Origin: a virus
IMG/VR virus record: IMGVR_UViG_3300005288_000108
Coordinates: 1 to 24,115 of that record
DNA length: 24,115 bases
Strand: one strand, 5' to 3'
Below the pieces are notes generated by a model, which saw only the letters and a program-made list of their open reading frames with translations, had not been told where the DNA came from and made no database searches. The translations under genes and the position numbers were made by a program. Shown here piece after piece: positions 1-7,254 of the stretch; position 1 is the first letter of the stretch; every line of letters starts with the position of its first letter.

Positions 1-770
1 TGACCATTGACCGTGGAGTATTGGTTCCGGTGCGTGATGAACCGAGGGGTCCGGCGTTCGATCACGTGTATAACCCTCAAGTGATGCTAGATCCCTTGTC
101 CTACGATTTCGCGATGCCGGATCAGCCGGACGACTTCGACGGCGTGGATGTGGAGTATTACGATCACATCACCCGTCAAGACGAAACCGTAGAGTGCCGG
201 CTGTCAGGCGACGCTGGGGAGCGAGTAGAGAAGCTTCGAGTGGACGGTATAGGCATACGGTATAAAGCTTGGCAGTGGGGTATGCGTCGACGTCGCGGCC
301 ATCTTTACCGTCAGCGGCAGTACAGCTTCAAGACAGAGCTAGACGCATTGAACAGCGCGTACTTCGATTACGTCGCCCTGGGAGTAACAACGCCCGGTTA
401 CGGGCAATCGGCCGAAGTCGTCGGCTACGCCGCAGGACCACCCGTCACTCTCGAATCATCAGAACCGCTAGATTGGTCCGTATTGGGTGTCTACAAAGTG
501 TTGGTGCGCCGTAAGGACGGCACAGCCTCGGGTCCGTACGTTGCGACACGGGTTGACGATTATTCGTTCACAATCCCAACCCTTGATTTCGTGCCGGACC
601 TGAGCGGACAGATCGACACGCCGCCGATCATCCAGTTTGGGCACGAATCGAAATGGTGTTTCCCTGCGCTGATTACGGACGTGTCGCCGCAGGGCACGAG
701 GACGTGCAGCGTGAAGGCGGTAAATTACGACGAACGTATGTACCTTGACGATGACGCGTTTCCGCCGTAG
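1..770 (+). CDS. Tail tip / host specificity protein, C-terminal part (5' end outside window)
   Basis: The frame is open from the first bases of the window, so this is the 3' end of a longer gene; internal TTG or ATG codons should not be taken as starts. The last residues (KWCFPALITDVSPQG, then AVNYDERMYLDDDAFPP) match the ending I know from J-like tail tip proteins of lambdoid and related siphoviruses. Those proteins sit at the distal end of the tail and contact the host receptor. Lysis genes follow immediately, the usual order in such genomes. Family assignment is from recalled sequence character; the N-terminal domains are not visible. Confidence 0.75.
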   Translation, partial: TIDRGVLVPVRDEPRGPAFDHVYNPQVMLDPLSYDFAMPDQPDDFDGVDVEYYDHITRQDETVECRLSGDAGERVEKLRVDGIGIRYKAWQWGMRRRRGHLYRQRQYSFKTELDALNSAYFDYVALGVTTPGYGQSAEVVGYAAGPPVTLESSEPLDWSVLGVYKVLVRRKDGTASGPYVATRVDDYSFTIPTLDFVPDLSGQIDTPPIIQFGHESKWCFPALITDVSPQGTRTCSVKAVNYDERMYLDDDAFPP

Positions 771-815
771 TGGCACATGCGTGATACACTGCCGCAAACT
801 CATTAGGGGTACGCC

Positions 816-1199
816 ATGCGGGATCAGTGCGAGACATACGCATACCTTTGGGTGTGTGCCTTACTGGCAGGGATGAACGGTTATGCGGCTGCCGGGGCGG
901 CGATAGGTTGTTGCTTCTACCTAGCGGCGCCTAAAGCTACATCGTTCAGGGAACGTTTCATGCTTACGCTGTTCTCATTGGGTATGGCTTATGGGGGCGG
1001 TGTCTACTTTTACGGTGGAGGTCCGCCCTACGATGAGAAAGCCTTGTTCGTATCCGGGGCTATCGGTGCGCTTATCGCCATCGTCTTCACAGCTCTAGGG
1101 TACATGGTTGAGAAAGATGGCCCAGTGCCAGAGTGGATTAAGACGATCATCGGTCTCATTCCATTTTTCAAAAGCCGGGGTGGCAATGATGGAGCTTAA
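816..1199 (+). CDS. Holin-like membrane protein
   Basis: This 127-aa protein has about three hydrophobic stretches (roughly residues 8-37, 47-66 and 75-97) and a short charged C-terminus. An AGGGG ribosome binding site precedes the ATG. The pattern GYAAAGAAIGCCFYLA, then GGGVYFYGGGPP, resembles a putative phage holin family found just upstream of muralytic enzymes in phages of pseudomonads and xanthomonads. By inference it makes the inner membrane lesion that starts lysis. It overlaps the next membrane protein, so the two may act as a holin/antiholin or holin pair; which is which cannot be told from sequence. Confidence 0.65.
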   Translation: MRDQCETYAYLWVCALLAGMNGYAAAGAAIGCCFYLAAPKATSFRERFMLTLFSLGMAYGGGVYFYGGGPPYDEKALFVSGAIGALIAIVFTALGYMVEKDGPVPEWIKTIIGLIPFFKSRGGNDGA

Positions 1200-1494
1200 C
1201 GTTCTTCTGCTTTGGGTAGAGTGCGTGATCCATTTCGCAACCTTCCTAATACTCTTCGTCTACAATGGTTCCCACTCACGACAACGATGGGGCGTCTCTA
1301 TGCTGGCCGTAGGGATCGCCGCATCTAACGTCGGCCTCTTTACCCTCATACTTTTCCATATCGTAAAGCCCGGTCCGGCCATGGTTCACGCGTTGCTGAT
1401 CTTGGCCTTCGGCTGCGTGTTAGGTTTACTGATCCGGGCGAAAGGTAACGTGGCGAAGATGATCCCGCCTATCAATACGAGAATGTTTCTATGA
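1186..1494 (+). CDS. Second holin-like 3TM membrane protein
   Basis: Starts at one of two tandem ATGs (1186 or 1189) inside the end of the upstream holin-like gene. An upstream in-frame ATG at 1108 lies deep in that gene and is less likely. The 102-aa product has three hydrophobic segments and ends with a basic GNVAKMIPP tail. The pattern (RWGVSMLAVG, then LLIRAKGNVAKMI) resembles the putative 3TM phage holin family (PF05449-like). The stop overlaps the next ATG by 4 bp, coupling it to the muralytic enzyme gene. Confidence 0.65.
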   Translation: MMELNVLLLWVECVIHFATFLILFVYNGSHSRQRWGVSMLAVGIAASNVGLFTLILFHIVKPGPAMVHALLILAFGCVLGLLIRAKGNVAKMIPPINTRMFL

Positions 1495-1973
1495 CTCTTA
1501 AAGCGGATATTGCTGCGGGTCTCGCGCTGTTGCCGGCTAAGATGAACTCCGGAGACGCTTCGGTCCTGCTCTACGCTACGTCTCGTCAAGAGAACCCTCA
1601 GCGCCTGCCTCAGCAAGTTGGCGGTCCGGCCGTTGGCGATTACCAGTTCGAGAAAGGCGGTGGCGTAAAAGGAGTGATGACACATGATGCTGTTAAGGAT
1701 TTGACTCGTGCAGTTTGCACGGCGCGCAAAGTGACGTTTGATAAAGGATCGATCTATCAAGCGTTGAAAACCGACCCTATCTTAGCCGCAGCACTGGCAC
1801 GCCTTCTGTACTACACCGATCCGAAGTCTATGCCCTACGCGGGCGATGAATTGGCCGCGTGGCAACTCTACCTGCGCACCTGGCGCCCTGGCGCCTACGC
1901 TCGGCAACCGGAAGAGCTACGCGCCAAGTGGACGAAGAGCTACGCGGACGCAATGAAAGCGTATGGTCTTTAA
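1491..1973 (+). CDS. Lysozyme-like muralytic enzyme (endolysin)
   Basis: A 160-aa protein without signal peptide or membrane segment, starting in an ATGA overlap with the holin-like gene. It has a lysozyme or transglycosylase-like N-terminal pattern: a predicted helix ending in SRQEN (Glu34 the probable catalytic acid), then GDYQFEKGGGVKGV and a C-terminal WQLYLRTWRPG helix. This is the pattern of an endolysin-like family I recall from pseudomonad phages. It would cleave peptidoglycan after holin triggering. Lack of an export signal fits holin-dependent release. Context between holins and spanins supports the role. Confidence 0.7.
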   Translation: MTLKADIAAGLALLPAKMNSGDASVLLYATSRQENPQRLPQQVGGPAVGDYQFEKGGGVKGVMTHDAVKDLTRAVCTARKVTFDKGSIYQALKTDPILAAALARLLYYTDPKSMPYAGDELAAWQLYLRTWRPGAYARQPEELRAKWTKSYADAMKAYGL

Positions 1974-2427
1974 CTCAGCTTACGGCTACGCGCTGGCGCT
2001 TCTAGTAGGCGCTGGCGGCGCTTGGTACGTCCAAGGGTTGCGCTGGGAGACGGATGTACAGGAACGCGACTTGGCAAGCGCTACAGCGATCAGCGCGAAC
2101 GTGGACGCGGTGAACCAACAGCTAATCGCGTCACGCACACAGACAGAAGCCATCCGGCAAACTTTCATCGAGTACAAGGCGGGTAAAGAAAATGAGACGA
2201 GTGCTCTTGAGCGTGCTGTTGCTGATGGCTCTAAGCGGCTGCGTGTCAAAGCCAGTTGTCCAGCAGTGCGCGCCGATGGAACCGTTCCCGGCGGAACTAG
2301 TGCCGGAACCGCAGAACTTGAACCTGCTGCTAGACAAGATTATTACCGTCTCAGACGAGCAGCCGACCAGCAGTTCGCAGATCTCCAGTTCTGCCGGTCG
2401 GAATTGAAGAAGCGGTCCGCTAAGTAG
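1963..2427 (+). CDS. Rz: Rz-like inner membrane spanin
   Basis: The 154-aa protein has one N-terminal membrane anchor (about residues 7-25) and then a charged, helical, probably coiled-coil periplasmic region, the classical i-spanin layout. It overlaps the end of the endolysin gene and contains the Rz1-like gene in the +1 frame. With Rz1 it would bridge the periplasm and fuse the inner and outer membranes in the last step of Gram-negative lysis. The conserved architecture (TM, coil, nested lipoprotein ORF) is the main evidence. Confidence 0.8.
   Translation: MVFNSAYGYALALLVGAGGAWYVQGLRWETDVQERDLASATAISANVDAVNQQLIASRTQTEAIRQTFIEYKAGKENETSALERAVADGSKRLRVKASCPAVRADGTVPGGTSAGTAELEPAARQDYYRLRRAADQQFADLQFCRSELKKRSAK
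2192..2407 (+). CDS. Rz1: Rz1-like outer membrane lipoprotein spanin
   Basis: Lies wholly inside the Rz gene in another frame. The 71-aa product has a signal sequence and lipobox LSGC with the lipidated Cys at residue 17. The mature part is short with a proline-rich stretch (PMEPFPAELVPEP), typical of o-spanins. A purine-rich site (GGCGGGTAAAG) precedes the ATG. It is predicted to be lipidated, sorted to the outer membrane and to bind the Rz C-terminus. Confidence 0.85.
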   Translation: MRRVLLSVLLLMALSGCVSKPVVQQCAPMEPFPAELVPEPQNLNLLLDKIITVSDEQPTSSSQISSSAGRN

Positions 2428-2593
2428 ACGGAGTGGAATTTGCTTTAACGGACGCGTCCCAAGCGCTTCGAGCCAATTTTTCTTCCGGTTCTGACATAGT
2501 GTCATATCTGTGCAGCATTACTCTTTTGCCTTGATAGAGCATGGGGGTTTTCTCGTCCATCCACTCTTCGAACTTCTCGTCTTGATCACTCAC
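2420..2593 (-). CDS. Small hypothetical protein (GTG start)
   Basis: 57-aa acidic soluble protein, last gene of the leftward operon. I chose the GTG at 2593 because GAGGAG lies 7 nt upstream and the start overlaps the stop of the preceding small gene by 8 nt; an upstream ATG at 2620 has no such site. Its stop overlaps the end of the convergent Rz gene by 8 bp, so the late and early transcripts meet here. No obvious hairpin terminator was seen between them. Function unknown. Confidence 0.55.
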   Translation of the reverse strand: MSDQDEKFEEWMDEKTPMLYQGKRVMLHRYDTMSEPEEKLARSAWDASVKANSTPST

Positions 2594-2732
2594 AGTAATA
2601 CTCCTCTTCCTCAGTTGCATTTTGCGCAGCGGCTGTCGCCTGGCAGATAACCTGGGCGTCCTGCGTGAAGTACGCGGCCACTGGCACCGGGCCGTTTGCG
2701 GTTAGCATGTAGAGCATGGCTAGGATTTTCAT
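2586..2732 (-). CDS. Small hypothetical protein with hydrophobic N-terminus
   Basis: 48-aa frame starting directly after the stop of the upstream Cys-rich gene (TAA then ATG). It begins MKILAMLYMLTANGPVPVAA, then has a Cys and an acidic EEEEYYCE end. Short proteins with a hydrophobic N-terminus followed by NGP are common in phage operons. It ends in the ribosome binding and start region of the next gene, which suggests translational coupling. Function unknown. Confidence 0.5.
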   Translation of the reverse strand: MKILAMLYMLTANGPVPVAAYFTQDAQVICQATAAAQNATEEEEYYCE

Positions 2733-2999
2733 TTAGATTCTTCTCTTGCAGCGCGTACAGGCCGCAAAGTGGCCTCCGTTCGTAATGTTGCGCAGAGGAC
2801 CGCACTCACAAACCTTTGGTGCAGGCGGGATAACAGCGGGCTCTCCACATGCCGAATACCCCATCCCGAAATCGTGTTTCGGGCAATCGCACTTCTCGGA
2901 GTCCGGCACCCCTTGGTGGTAATGCTCGAGACCTCGAAGCTCTACAACCCAAGTCGCCTTATGCCCGTTTTGGCATTGAACCGGGATACCAATTTTCAT
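2733..2999 (-). CDS. Cys-rich, probably zinc-binding hypothetical protein
   Basis: 88 aa with cysteines and histidines placed like metal-binding knuckles: C9 and H13, C37-x-C39 and H42, C51, C64-x-C66, and C80-x-x-C83. The start overlaps the upstream stop by ATGA. Likely a small soluble zinc-binding protein. No specific family recognised. Confidence 0.6.
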   Translation of the reverse strand: MKIGIPVQCQNGHKATWVVELRGLEHYHQGVPDSEKCDCPKHDFGMGYSACGEPAVIPPAPKVCECGPLRNITNGGHFAACTRCKRRI

Positions 3000-3211
3000 T
3001 TTGGTATCCTCCAGTAAGACCCAACGTTCTCCACGAGACCGCGTTTCTTAGCGCGCTGTAACGCTCCAGCTACCTGCCGAGTCGTGAAGGGGATGCCTTT
3101 CTGTGTGAAGAGCTGCATAGTGAAATGGTGGACGCAGCCGCCGGCGTCTTCGACACAATGCAGCACCATGTATTCAAGCGTCATAGGCTCCTGCAACCAT
3201 GGGTATTTCAT
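2996..3211 (-). CDS. Small winged-helix-like hypothetical protein
   Basis: 71 aa, joined by ATGA overlaps to both neighbours. The sequence reads as a short winged-helix fold: helix (TLEYMVLHCVEDAG), recognition-helix-like segment (TTRQVAGALQRAKKRGLV) and a terminal wing (GSYWRIPK). Probably nucleic-acid binding; the role is unknown. Confidence 0.55.
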   Translation of the reverse strand: MKYPWLQEPMTLEYMVLHCVEDAGGCVHHFTMQLFTQKGIPFTTRQVAGALQRAKKRGLVENVGSYWRIPK

Positions 3212-3492
3212 TCCGCTTCACTCCTTTTCGCGGCCCGCACCATGCGAGCGCCGAAGAATTCGACTTTCTCAGCGTTGTACAACGCTTTGTTGTCCGCCTT
3301 TACCGCGCCACCCATGCGGCCAGTGCAGGTACGCCAGATCGCTTTAAACGCTTCGCCTTCTGCGAATGTCATGCCGAGCGCTTCGATAATGTCGATGCTC
3401 TCGGCGGTGTACGGCTTGGCGTTTGGGTCGATGGGGTCAGCGACGTGGCATTTGTAATAGTCGACGCTGCCGCCAGTTTTCTGTTGGGTCAT
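3208..3492 (-). CDS. Conserved phage hypothetical protein
   Basis: 94 aa with the pattern YTAESIDIIEALGMTFAEG, then AFKAIWR, then NAEKVEFFG. I recall this pattern from many phage replication regions, always without a known function. ATGA overlaps on both sides place it in the helicase operon. A role in replication is only a guess from context. Confidence 0.65.
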   Translation of the reverse strand: MTQQKTGGSVDYYKCHVADPIDPNAKPYTAESIDIIEALGMTFAEGEAFKAIWRTCTGRMGGAVKADNKALYNAEKVEFFGARMVRAAKRSEAE

Positions 3493-3977
3493 AGTGTGTT
3501 GCCCGGGTGGAGTTGACGTTTAGCTGTCAGGTACGCCTGGTGCGCCGCTTCAGCCGTCCTGAAGCTACCGAGGTGAATCTTCTGTCCGTTCGCATGTATC
3601 TGCGCGAGGAAAGCGTATTTCTTTTCGGTAACGCCTAGGAAGCCGCAACCGTTATTTCTTCGGGCCCGTTTTTCATTCTGGCAATTCAGGGATTTAGAAA
3701 CGTCGCGTAAGTTGGATATACGGTTGTCGTCTTTCACGCCGTTAATATGGTCGATGTCCTTCAAGGGCATTTCACCGTAGAAAGCCAACCACGCTAAGCG
3801 GTGGGCCATGTAGGTTTTTCCGCAAACAACGATCTGGCGATGACCTTTTGAGTCATGACAGCCTGCCAAATCACCGGCTCGCGCAGTACGGGCTCTGTAC
3901 ACTTTCCAATGGAAATCGCCGGTATTCGGGTTGTACGAGAGCAGTCTATTAAACAAATCGTAATCCAAGGCGTTCAT
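3489..3977 (-). CDS. HNH homing endonuclease with AP2 DNA-binding domain
   Basis: 162-aa protein with an HNH_3-type nuclease core (H59-R60, then D76-H77-I-N-G and N85/N89) and a C-terminal AP2-like three-stranded DNA-binding domain (about residues 111-155, GFLGVTEKKYAFLAQI). This is the usual build of free-standing phage HNH endonucleases that spread themselves by cutting alleles lacking them. It starts in an ATGA overlap with the helicase stop, so it is inserted without disturbing the operon. Whether it is active is not visible. Confidence 0.85.
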   Translation of the reverse strand: MNALDYDLFNRLLSYNPNTGDFHWKVYRARTARAGDLAGCHDSKGHRQIVVCGKTYMAHRLAWLAFYGEMPLKDIDHINGVKDDNRISNLRDVSKSLNCQNEKRARRNNGCGFLGVTEKKYAFLAQIHANGQKIHLGSFRTAEAAHQAYLTAKRQLHPGNTL

Positions 3978-6295
3978 GCCGCGTCCTCTATTGGATTGAA
4001 GCCTCGGTCTCTCATCGCCCGAAGCAAGATATCTTGTACCTCGCGCTTGGTCTGCAGGCGTTCAAGCACTAGCTCGTCTACTGTGTCTGATGCGAGGATA
4101 AAATGATGGAACACGGGGCGGTTGTGCCCGGCTTGAAGCTGACGAACTGGCCCGTTACGTTCGATAATCTGTTGATGTTCTTCAAGATTCCACGAAATTG
4201 AGAAGAACACCAGAATGTTGCCACCATCCTGCAGGTTTAGACCGTGACCTGCACTGGCCGGATGGGCGAACATGATCGGGATCTCGCCGCGGTTCCACGC
4301 ATCGATCGTCTCCGGCTTCTTGTCCAGGTGTCGGCCTTGTGGAAATCTTGATAAGAGCCTTTCCAAATCGCTCTTGAAGTGATACGCCACGAGCACCGGC
4401 ATTCCGGCTGCCTCCTCTAGGATTTCCTCAAGCGCGTTCAGCTTTTCGTCGTGGATCTTTTTCCACGCCGGACCGCCCTCTACATAGGCCGCTCCGCTGG
4501 CAATTTGTAAGCAATTGTGCACGATCAATGGCTTACCGTCTTTTCCGCGAACGGTAAAGCGGTGTCTTGGACCGGCGTTGATAAGGTCATAGACAAGCCG
4601 AGCGCCTTGAAAACAGGCCATCCTTTCTTCAACCTGGCCCGAAGCGTTACGGTCTTGATATCGTAGAACCTGGCCGCCTGCGCAACCGTCATACGCCCCG
4701 CAGGAGTATTCAGCCATACGTTGAAGCGAGTGTTGTTCGATTGCTCCCGAACCGTAGCCCATCGACAGTTGTCTGCCTGATAATTGCCATTGTTGTCCTT
4801 GCGCTCGATCGTAAGATCGTCCGAATAAGTCGAGCCCATGTCTTCCCAAAAAGCGTCGAACGAATCGCGCCAGCGTTCGCAAACCGAAATGCCCCGGCCG
4901 CCGTAGTTCGGCCAATCTTTGTCGTTTGGGTTGCTGCACCTGGATTTCATGTTGCTCCAAGTGTGGAAAGCCCGGTGCTTCGACATTCCATGAGTGCCCC
5001 AAGCATCCAAGAGCATTTCCCGCCGCTTGCATCCGCAAGACTTCTTCTCGCCCCTGTTGGGGTTCCTCAAATTGGTCCCGATACACGTTACGATCTTCCC
5101 GCATACGCATCGCGCTTCCCACAGCGCTCTGCGGGCAATGGTGTCCGTAGATCCCGAGCGCCTGAGCACCGTCAGGTAACCGAACACTTTTCCGGTCAAA
5201 TCTACCGCTGGCATTGGCATGGTTTATCTCCTCGGCTGTGTGCCAACCACTTTTCGTCAGAACCTTGTGGTCTGGCGTCATGGTGACTCCGAAGCAATCT
5301 ACGACAGACTTATAACCGTGGCAAGCTAATTTGTAGACACTTACCCATTCGACCCCATCCCACACCAGATCCCCTTGGGCGAATTTCTCAATAGGTTTCC
5401 AGCCGGAGTCGGTCAAGATTTCAGTGCCTTCCGCTATGCACTTCTGCGTCTTGGCTGCAGCATTCAGCGCTTCAACCTGGGACCCTTCAAGGTCCATGAA
5501 CATCTGCTTTTCCATGTTCTTGTATAGGACACGCGCGGCCGGCGGCAGATCTATACGGATCACGTTTACGATCGGCTCTTTCAGGTCAAACCAGTCGGCT
5601 GCGTCGATCGTGATGCACACGTCGCCTAGTGCTTTTTGAATCTGCTCCTGCGCTTGATCGGTCGCCTCGACGCCAAACCCGGTATGCGAAGCGCGGAACC
5701 AGCGTTGTTTGAAGGCATCGTAGGTACGTCCGAGGCGATCGCCCTTATCCACGAACCACATCTGCCCCCACAGGTCTTGAAGGCCGTTAGGGCTCGGCGT
5801 ACCGGTCAGCAGAATGATTCGCTTGATCTTGGTATGCGCAACGCGGGCGAGTGCTTTAGCACGCCGCGTACCTTGGCGCAGCCGGAAGCCCTTGAGCTTG
5901 GTCGCTTCGTCGACTACCACTGTGCGAAACGGCCACTTGTCGCCGAAGTGCTCGACCAACCATTCCAGTTGCTCAAAGTTCACCGTGTAAACATCTGCCT
6001 TCATGCGCAGCGCGGCCTGCCGTTCCTTGAGCGCGCCGCAGATCGTCACGACGTTGCGATGCTTCAAGTGGTTCCACTTCCGGTACTCCTGCGGCCAGGT
6101 GGTGCGCGCTACGCGCAAAGGCGCGACGATCAGCACCGGGTAGACATCCTCGGTAAGCGACAGGTCTTCCAGCGCCGTGGCCGTGCTTACGCTCTTCCCA
6201 AGACCCATGCCGGCCCACACGGCCAAACGCTTGGTCGCGTGGATCGCAGACATGATCAAACCTTGGTAGGCGTGCGGCTTATATTCAATTGCCAT
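3974..6295 (-). CDS. SNF2-family DNA helicase/ATPase containing an intein
   Basis: A single 773-codon frame encodes an SNF2-type phage helicase interrupted by an intein. Extein motifs: Walker A MGLGKS (about residues 30-35), DEAT box (129-132), motif III LLTGTP (162-167), motif V AGHGLNLQ (682-689) and a motif VI-like QIIERNGPVRQ (709-719). The intein is residues 286-594, placed just before the conserved CLQIASGA segment. After splicing the helicase would be 464 aa, a normal size for phage SNF2 helicases near VRR-NUC and polymerase genes. Predicted role is ATP-driven translocation or remodelling on DNA during replication or recombination. It overlaps the preceding gene by 11 bp. Confidence 0.9.
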   Translation of the reverse strand: MAIEYKPHAYQGLIMSAIHATKRLAVWAGMGLGKSVSTATALEDLSLTEDVYPVLIVAPLRVARTTWPQEYRKWNHLKHRNVVTICGALKERQAALRMKADVYTVNFEQLEWLVEHFGDKWPFRTVVVDEATKLKGFRLRQGTRRAKALARVAHTKIKRIILLTGTPSPNGLQDLWGQMWFVDKGDRLGRTYDAFKQRWFRASHTGFGVEATDQAQEQIQKALGDVCITIDAADWFDLKEPIVNVIRIDLPPAARVLYKNMEKQMFMDLEGSQVEALNAAAKTQKCIAEGTEILTDSGWKPIEKFAQGDLVWDGVEWVSVYKLACHGYKSVVDCFGVTMTPDHKVLTKSGWHTAEEINHANASGRFDRKSVRLPDGAQALGIYGHHCPQSAVGSAMRMREDRNVYRDQFEEPQQGREEVLRMQAAGNALGCLGHSWNVEAPGFPHLEQHEIQVQQPKRQRLAELRRPGHFGLRTLARFVRRFLGRHGLDLFGRSYDRAQGQQWQLSGRQLSMGYGSGAIEQHSLQRMAEYSCGAYDGCAGGQVLRYQDRNASGQVEERMACFQGARLVYDLINAGPRHRFTVRGKDGKPLIVHNCLQIASGAAYVEGGPAWKKIHDEKLNALEEILEEAAGMPVLVAYHFKSDLERLLSRFPQGRHLDKKPETIDAWNRGEIPIMFAHPASAGHGLNLQDGGNILVFFSISWNLEEHQQIIERNGPVRQLQAGHNRPVFHHFILASDTVDELVLERLQTKREVQDILLRAMRDRGFNPIEDAA
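4525..5220 (-). CDS. HNH-type homing endonuclease nested out of frame in the intein
   Basis: 231-aa frame on the same strand as the helicase but shifted by +1, wholly inside the intein. GAGGAG (5228-5233) lies 7 nt upstream of its ATG. Domains: an N-terminal zinc-knuckle module (DLTGKVFGYLTVL, then C38-x-C40 and C62-x-C64), and a nuclease core of a common phage HNH group (HTWSNMKSRCSNP, YGGRGI, IERKDNNGNY, NCRWAT; about residues 85-157). A C-terminal NUMOD-like helix-turn-helix follows (MTVAQAARFYDIKTVTLRARL, about 177-207). All three parts look complete. By inference it is the homing nuclease that mobilises the intein. Confidence 0.85.
   Translation of the reverse strand: MPMPAVDLTGKVFGYLTVLRRSGSTDTIARRALWEARCVCGKIVTCIGTNLRNPNRGEKKSCGCKRREMLLDAWGTHGMSKHRAFHTWSNMKSRCSNPNDKDWPNYGGRGISVCERWRDSFDAFWEDMGSTYSDDLTIERKDNNGNYQADNCRWATVREQSNNTRFNVWLNTPAGRMTVAQAARFYDIKTVTLRARLKKGWPVFKALGLSMTLSTPVQDTALPFAEKTVSH
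5228..5233 (-). promoter_or_regulatory. Ribosome binding site for the nested endonuclease
   Basis: GAGGAG on the minus strand, 7 nt before the ATG at 5220 and inside intein coding sequence. It supports independent translation of the nested endonuclease from the helicase mRNA. Confidence 0.7.
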
Positions 6296-6524
6296 CTAGC
6301 ACCTCGAACGAATCTACGGTGCAAAGGAAGACGACGCGCAAGGCTTGCTCTTCGTTCATTTCGAACATATGACATTCATCCCGTGTCATTCCCATTTCTT
6401 TAGCAAGCCAGCGGTACGCCGCAGATCGGGACATACCGCCGCTTTGCCACTTCGGATCGAAGGCTTTGTGCGCCGCCATTCGCGCTTTAGCGAGTGGGCT
6501 TCCCGGTTCAGCTTTGGCGCCCAT
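6285..6524 (-). CDS. DUF3268-like small protein
   Basis: 79 aa. The pattern SGGMSRSAAYRWLAKEMGM followed by ECHMFEMNEEQALRVV matches the C-terminal part of a phage family annotated as zinc-finger-containing domain (DUF3268). The Cys-rich N-terminal half of that family is absent, so this is a short version. It sits between VRR-NUC and helicase, its usual neighbourhood. Its start shares one base with the VRR-NUC stop (TAATG). Confidence 0.6.
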   Translation of the reverse strand: MGAKAEPGSPLAKARMAAHKAFDPKWQSGGMSRSAAYRWLAKEMGMTRDECHMFEMNEEQALRVVFLCTVDSFEVLDGN

Positions 6525-6844
6525 TACCCGTACACCTGATTTGAATGAAGCGTTGCTGAAACCGGATTGTTCGTTTCGAGCGCCTTTATCACCTTGTCCA
6601 CGGCCCCTTTGCTATCCAGCCAAATCACTTCGGCACCTGCAGCACGGCGACGCTCGTGGTCGCGCACCTGAGCTTCGGTAGGCTTTTTGCCGGTCGCTTT
6701 CAGCTCAACGAACAACACGCGCCCGCCGAACGTGATAAGCCGATCGGGGACCGAACGTCGCTGGGGGCTCGTAAATTTATCAGCCAGGGCGCCAATCTCT
6801 TTGCAGCGCTTCACGAGGTACGTTTCGATATCGCGTTCTAGCAT
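6524..6844 (-). CDS. VRR-NUC domain nuclease
   Basis: 106-aa single-domain nuclease of the PD-(D/E)XK superfamily. The active site pattern is visible as PD at 33-34 (VPDRLI) and E-L-K at 47-49 (VELKA), followed by a Q-x-x-x-H-like stretch (EAQVRDHERRR). VRR-NUC proteins are structure-specific DNA nucleases and in phages are regularly encoded beside SNF2 helicases, as here. It overlaps the upstream HNH gene by 7 bp. Confidence 0.85.
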   Translation of the reverse strand: MLERDIETYLVKRCKEIGALADKFTSPQRRSVPDRLITFGGRVLFVELKATGKKPTEAQVRDHERRRAAGAEVIWLDSKGAVDKVIKALETNNPVSATLHSNQVYG

Positions 6845-7200
6845 TTTGGAATCCTCTCAAAGTAGAACACGACCGGTGCTCCAGTCTCTACGATAAGTCC
6901 GTACGCCTTAGCCAGCTTGTAGATCGGGTGATAGCTGTTCAGGCTATTGACATGGCCCTCGATCCAAAGGCGCCAACCTTCTAGTGTCTGCCGGCCTTTA
7001 CTAATGTTGCATGGGGCGCAAGCTGGCATCATATTGGCTAGGTTGTGATTCTCGGGCTGATCTGCTTCTTTCCCCTGCTGTCGAATTAAAGGCTGAAGGT
7101 GATCTGCATGCCAGCGGCCTGTCAGTACCGCCCCGCAATACGCACAGCATCCTTCGTACTTAAGTCTTACGTGCTCTCGCTCCGCTTTCTTCAATCGCAT
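6838..7200 (-). CDS. HNH endonuclease
   Basis: 120-aa protein with a zinc-ribbon type HNH motif: C19-x-x-C22, H31-A-D-H34, Asn53/54 and C61-x-x-C64, then SKGRQ. This is the McrA/restriction-like HNH layout. It is the first gene after an internal promoter and precedes VRR-NUC. It could be a homing or a host-DNA-degrading nuclease; the sequence does not tell which. Confidence 0.8.
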   Translation of the reverse strand: MRLKKAEREHVRLKYEGCCAYCGAVLTGRWHADHLQPLIRQQGKEADQPENHNLANMMPACAPCNISKGRQTLEGWRLWIEGHVNSLNSYHPIYKLAKAYGLIVETGAPVVFYFERIPKC

Positions 7201-7225
7201 AAAAGTTCTCCTCTATTTGTACGCA

Positions 7226-7254
7226 AGCTTATGCAAGATTCGACTTGTAGTCAA
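7226..7254 (-). promoter_or_regulatory. Leftward promoter for the nuclease-helicase operon
   Basis: Minus-strand TTGACT (7249-7254), a 17-bp spacer and TAAGCT (7226-7231). The spacer holds ACAAG and CTTG six bases apart, as in the other leftward promoters here. The -35 overlaps the polymerase stop codon. An AGAGGAGA site and the HNH ATG follow. Confidence 0.55.

Larger units (their letters stand above)
4514..5440 (-). mobile_element. Intein inserted in the SNF2 helicase
   Basis: 309-aa in-frame insertion with the splicing blocks of a class 1 intein. Block A begins at Cys1 (CIAEGTEILTDSGW). Block B has TPDH (T340, H343 in the precursor). Blocks F and G run LVYDLINAGPRHRF and end in His-Asn, followed by Cys as the +1 residue. 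The flanking extein (AAKTQK before, CLQIASGA after) reads through when the element is removed. No LAGLIDADG motif is seen in this frame; the central part is Arg/Gln/Gly-rich. A complete endonuclease lies there in another frame instead. Splicing residues look intact, so protein splicing is expected. Confidence 0.9.

Noticed and set aside
2400-2450. Terminator between the convergent Rz gene and the leftward operon
   Set aside because: Only a short AGCGG/CCGCT palindrome without a T run is present; not enough to call.
5636-6403. Plus-strand frame opposite the helicase N-terminus
   Set aside because: Antisense to Walker A and DEAT box coding; no motifs of its own.
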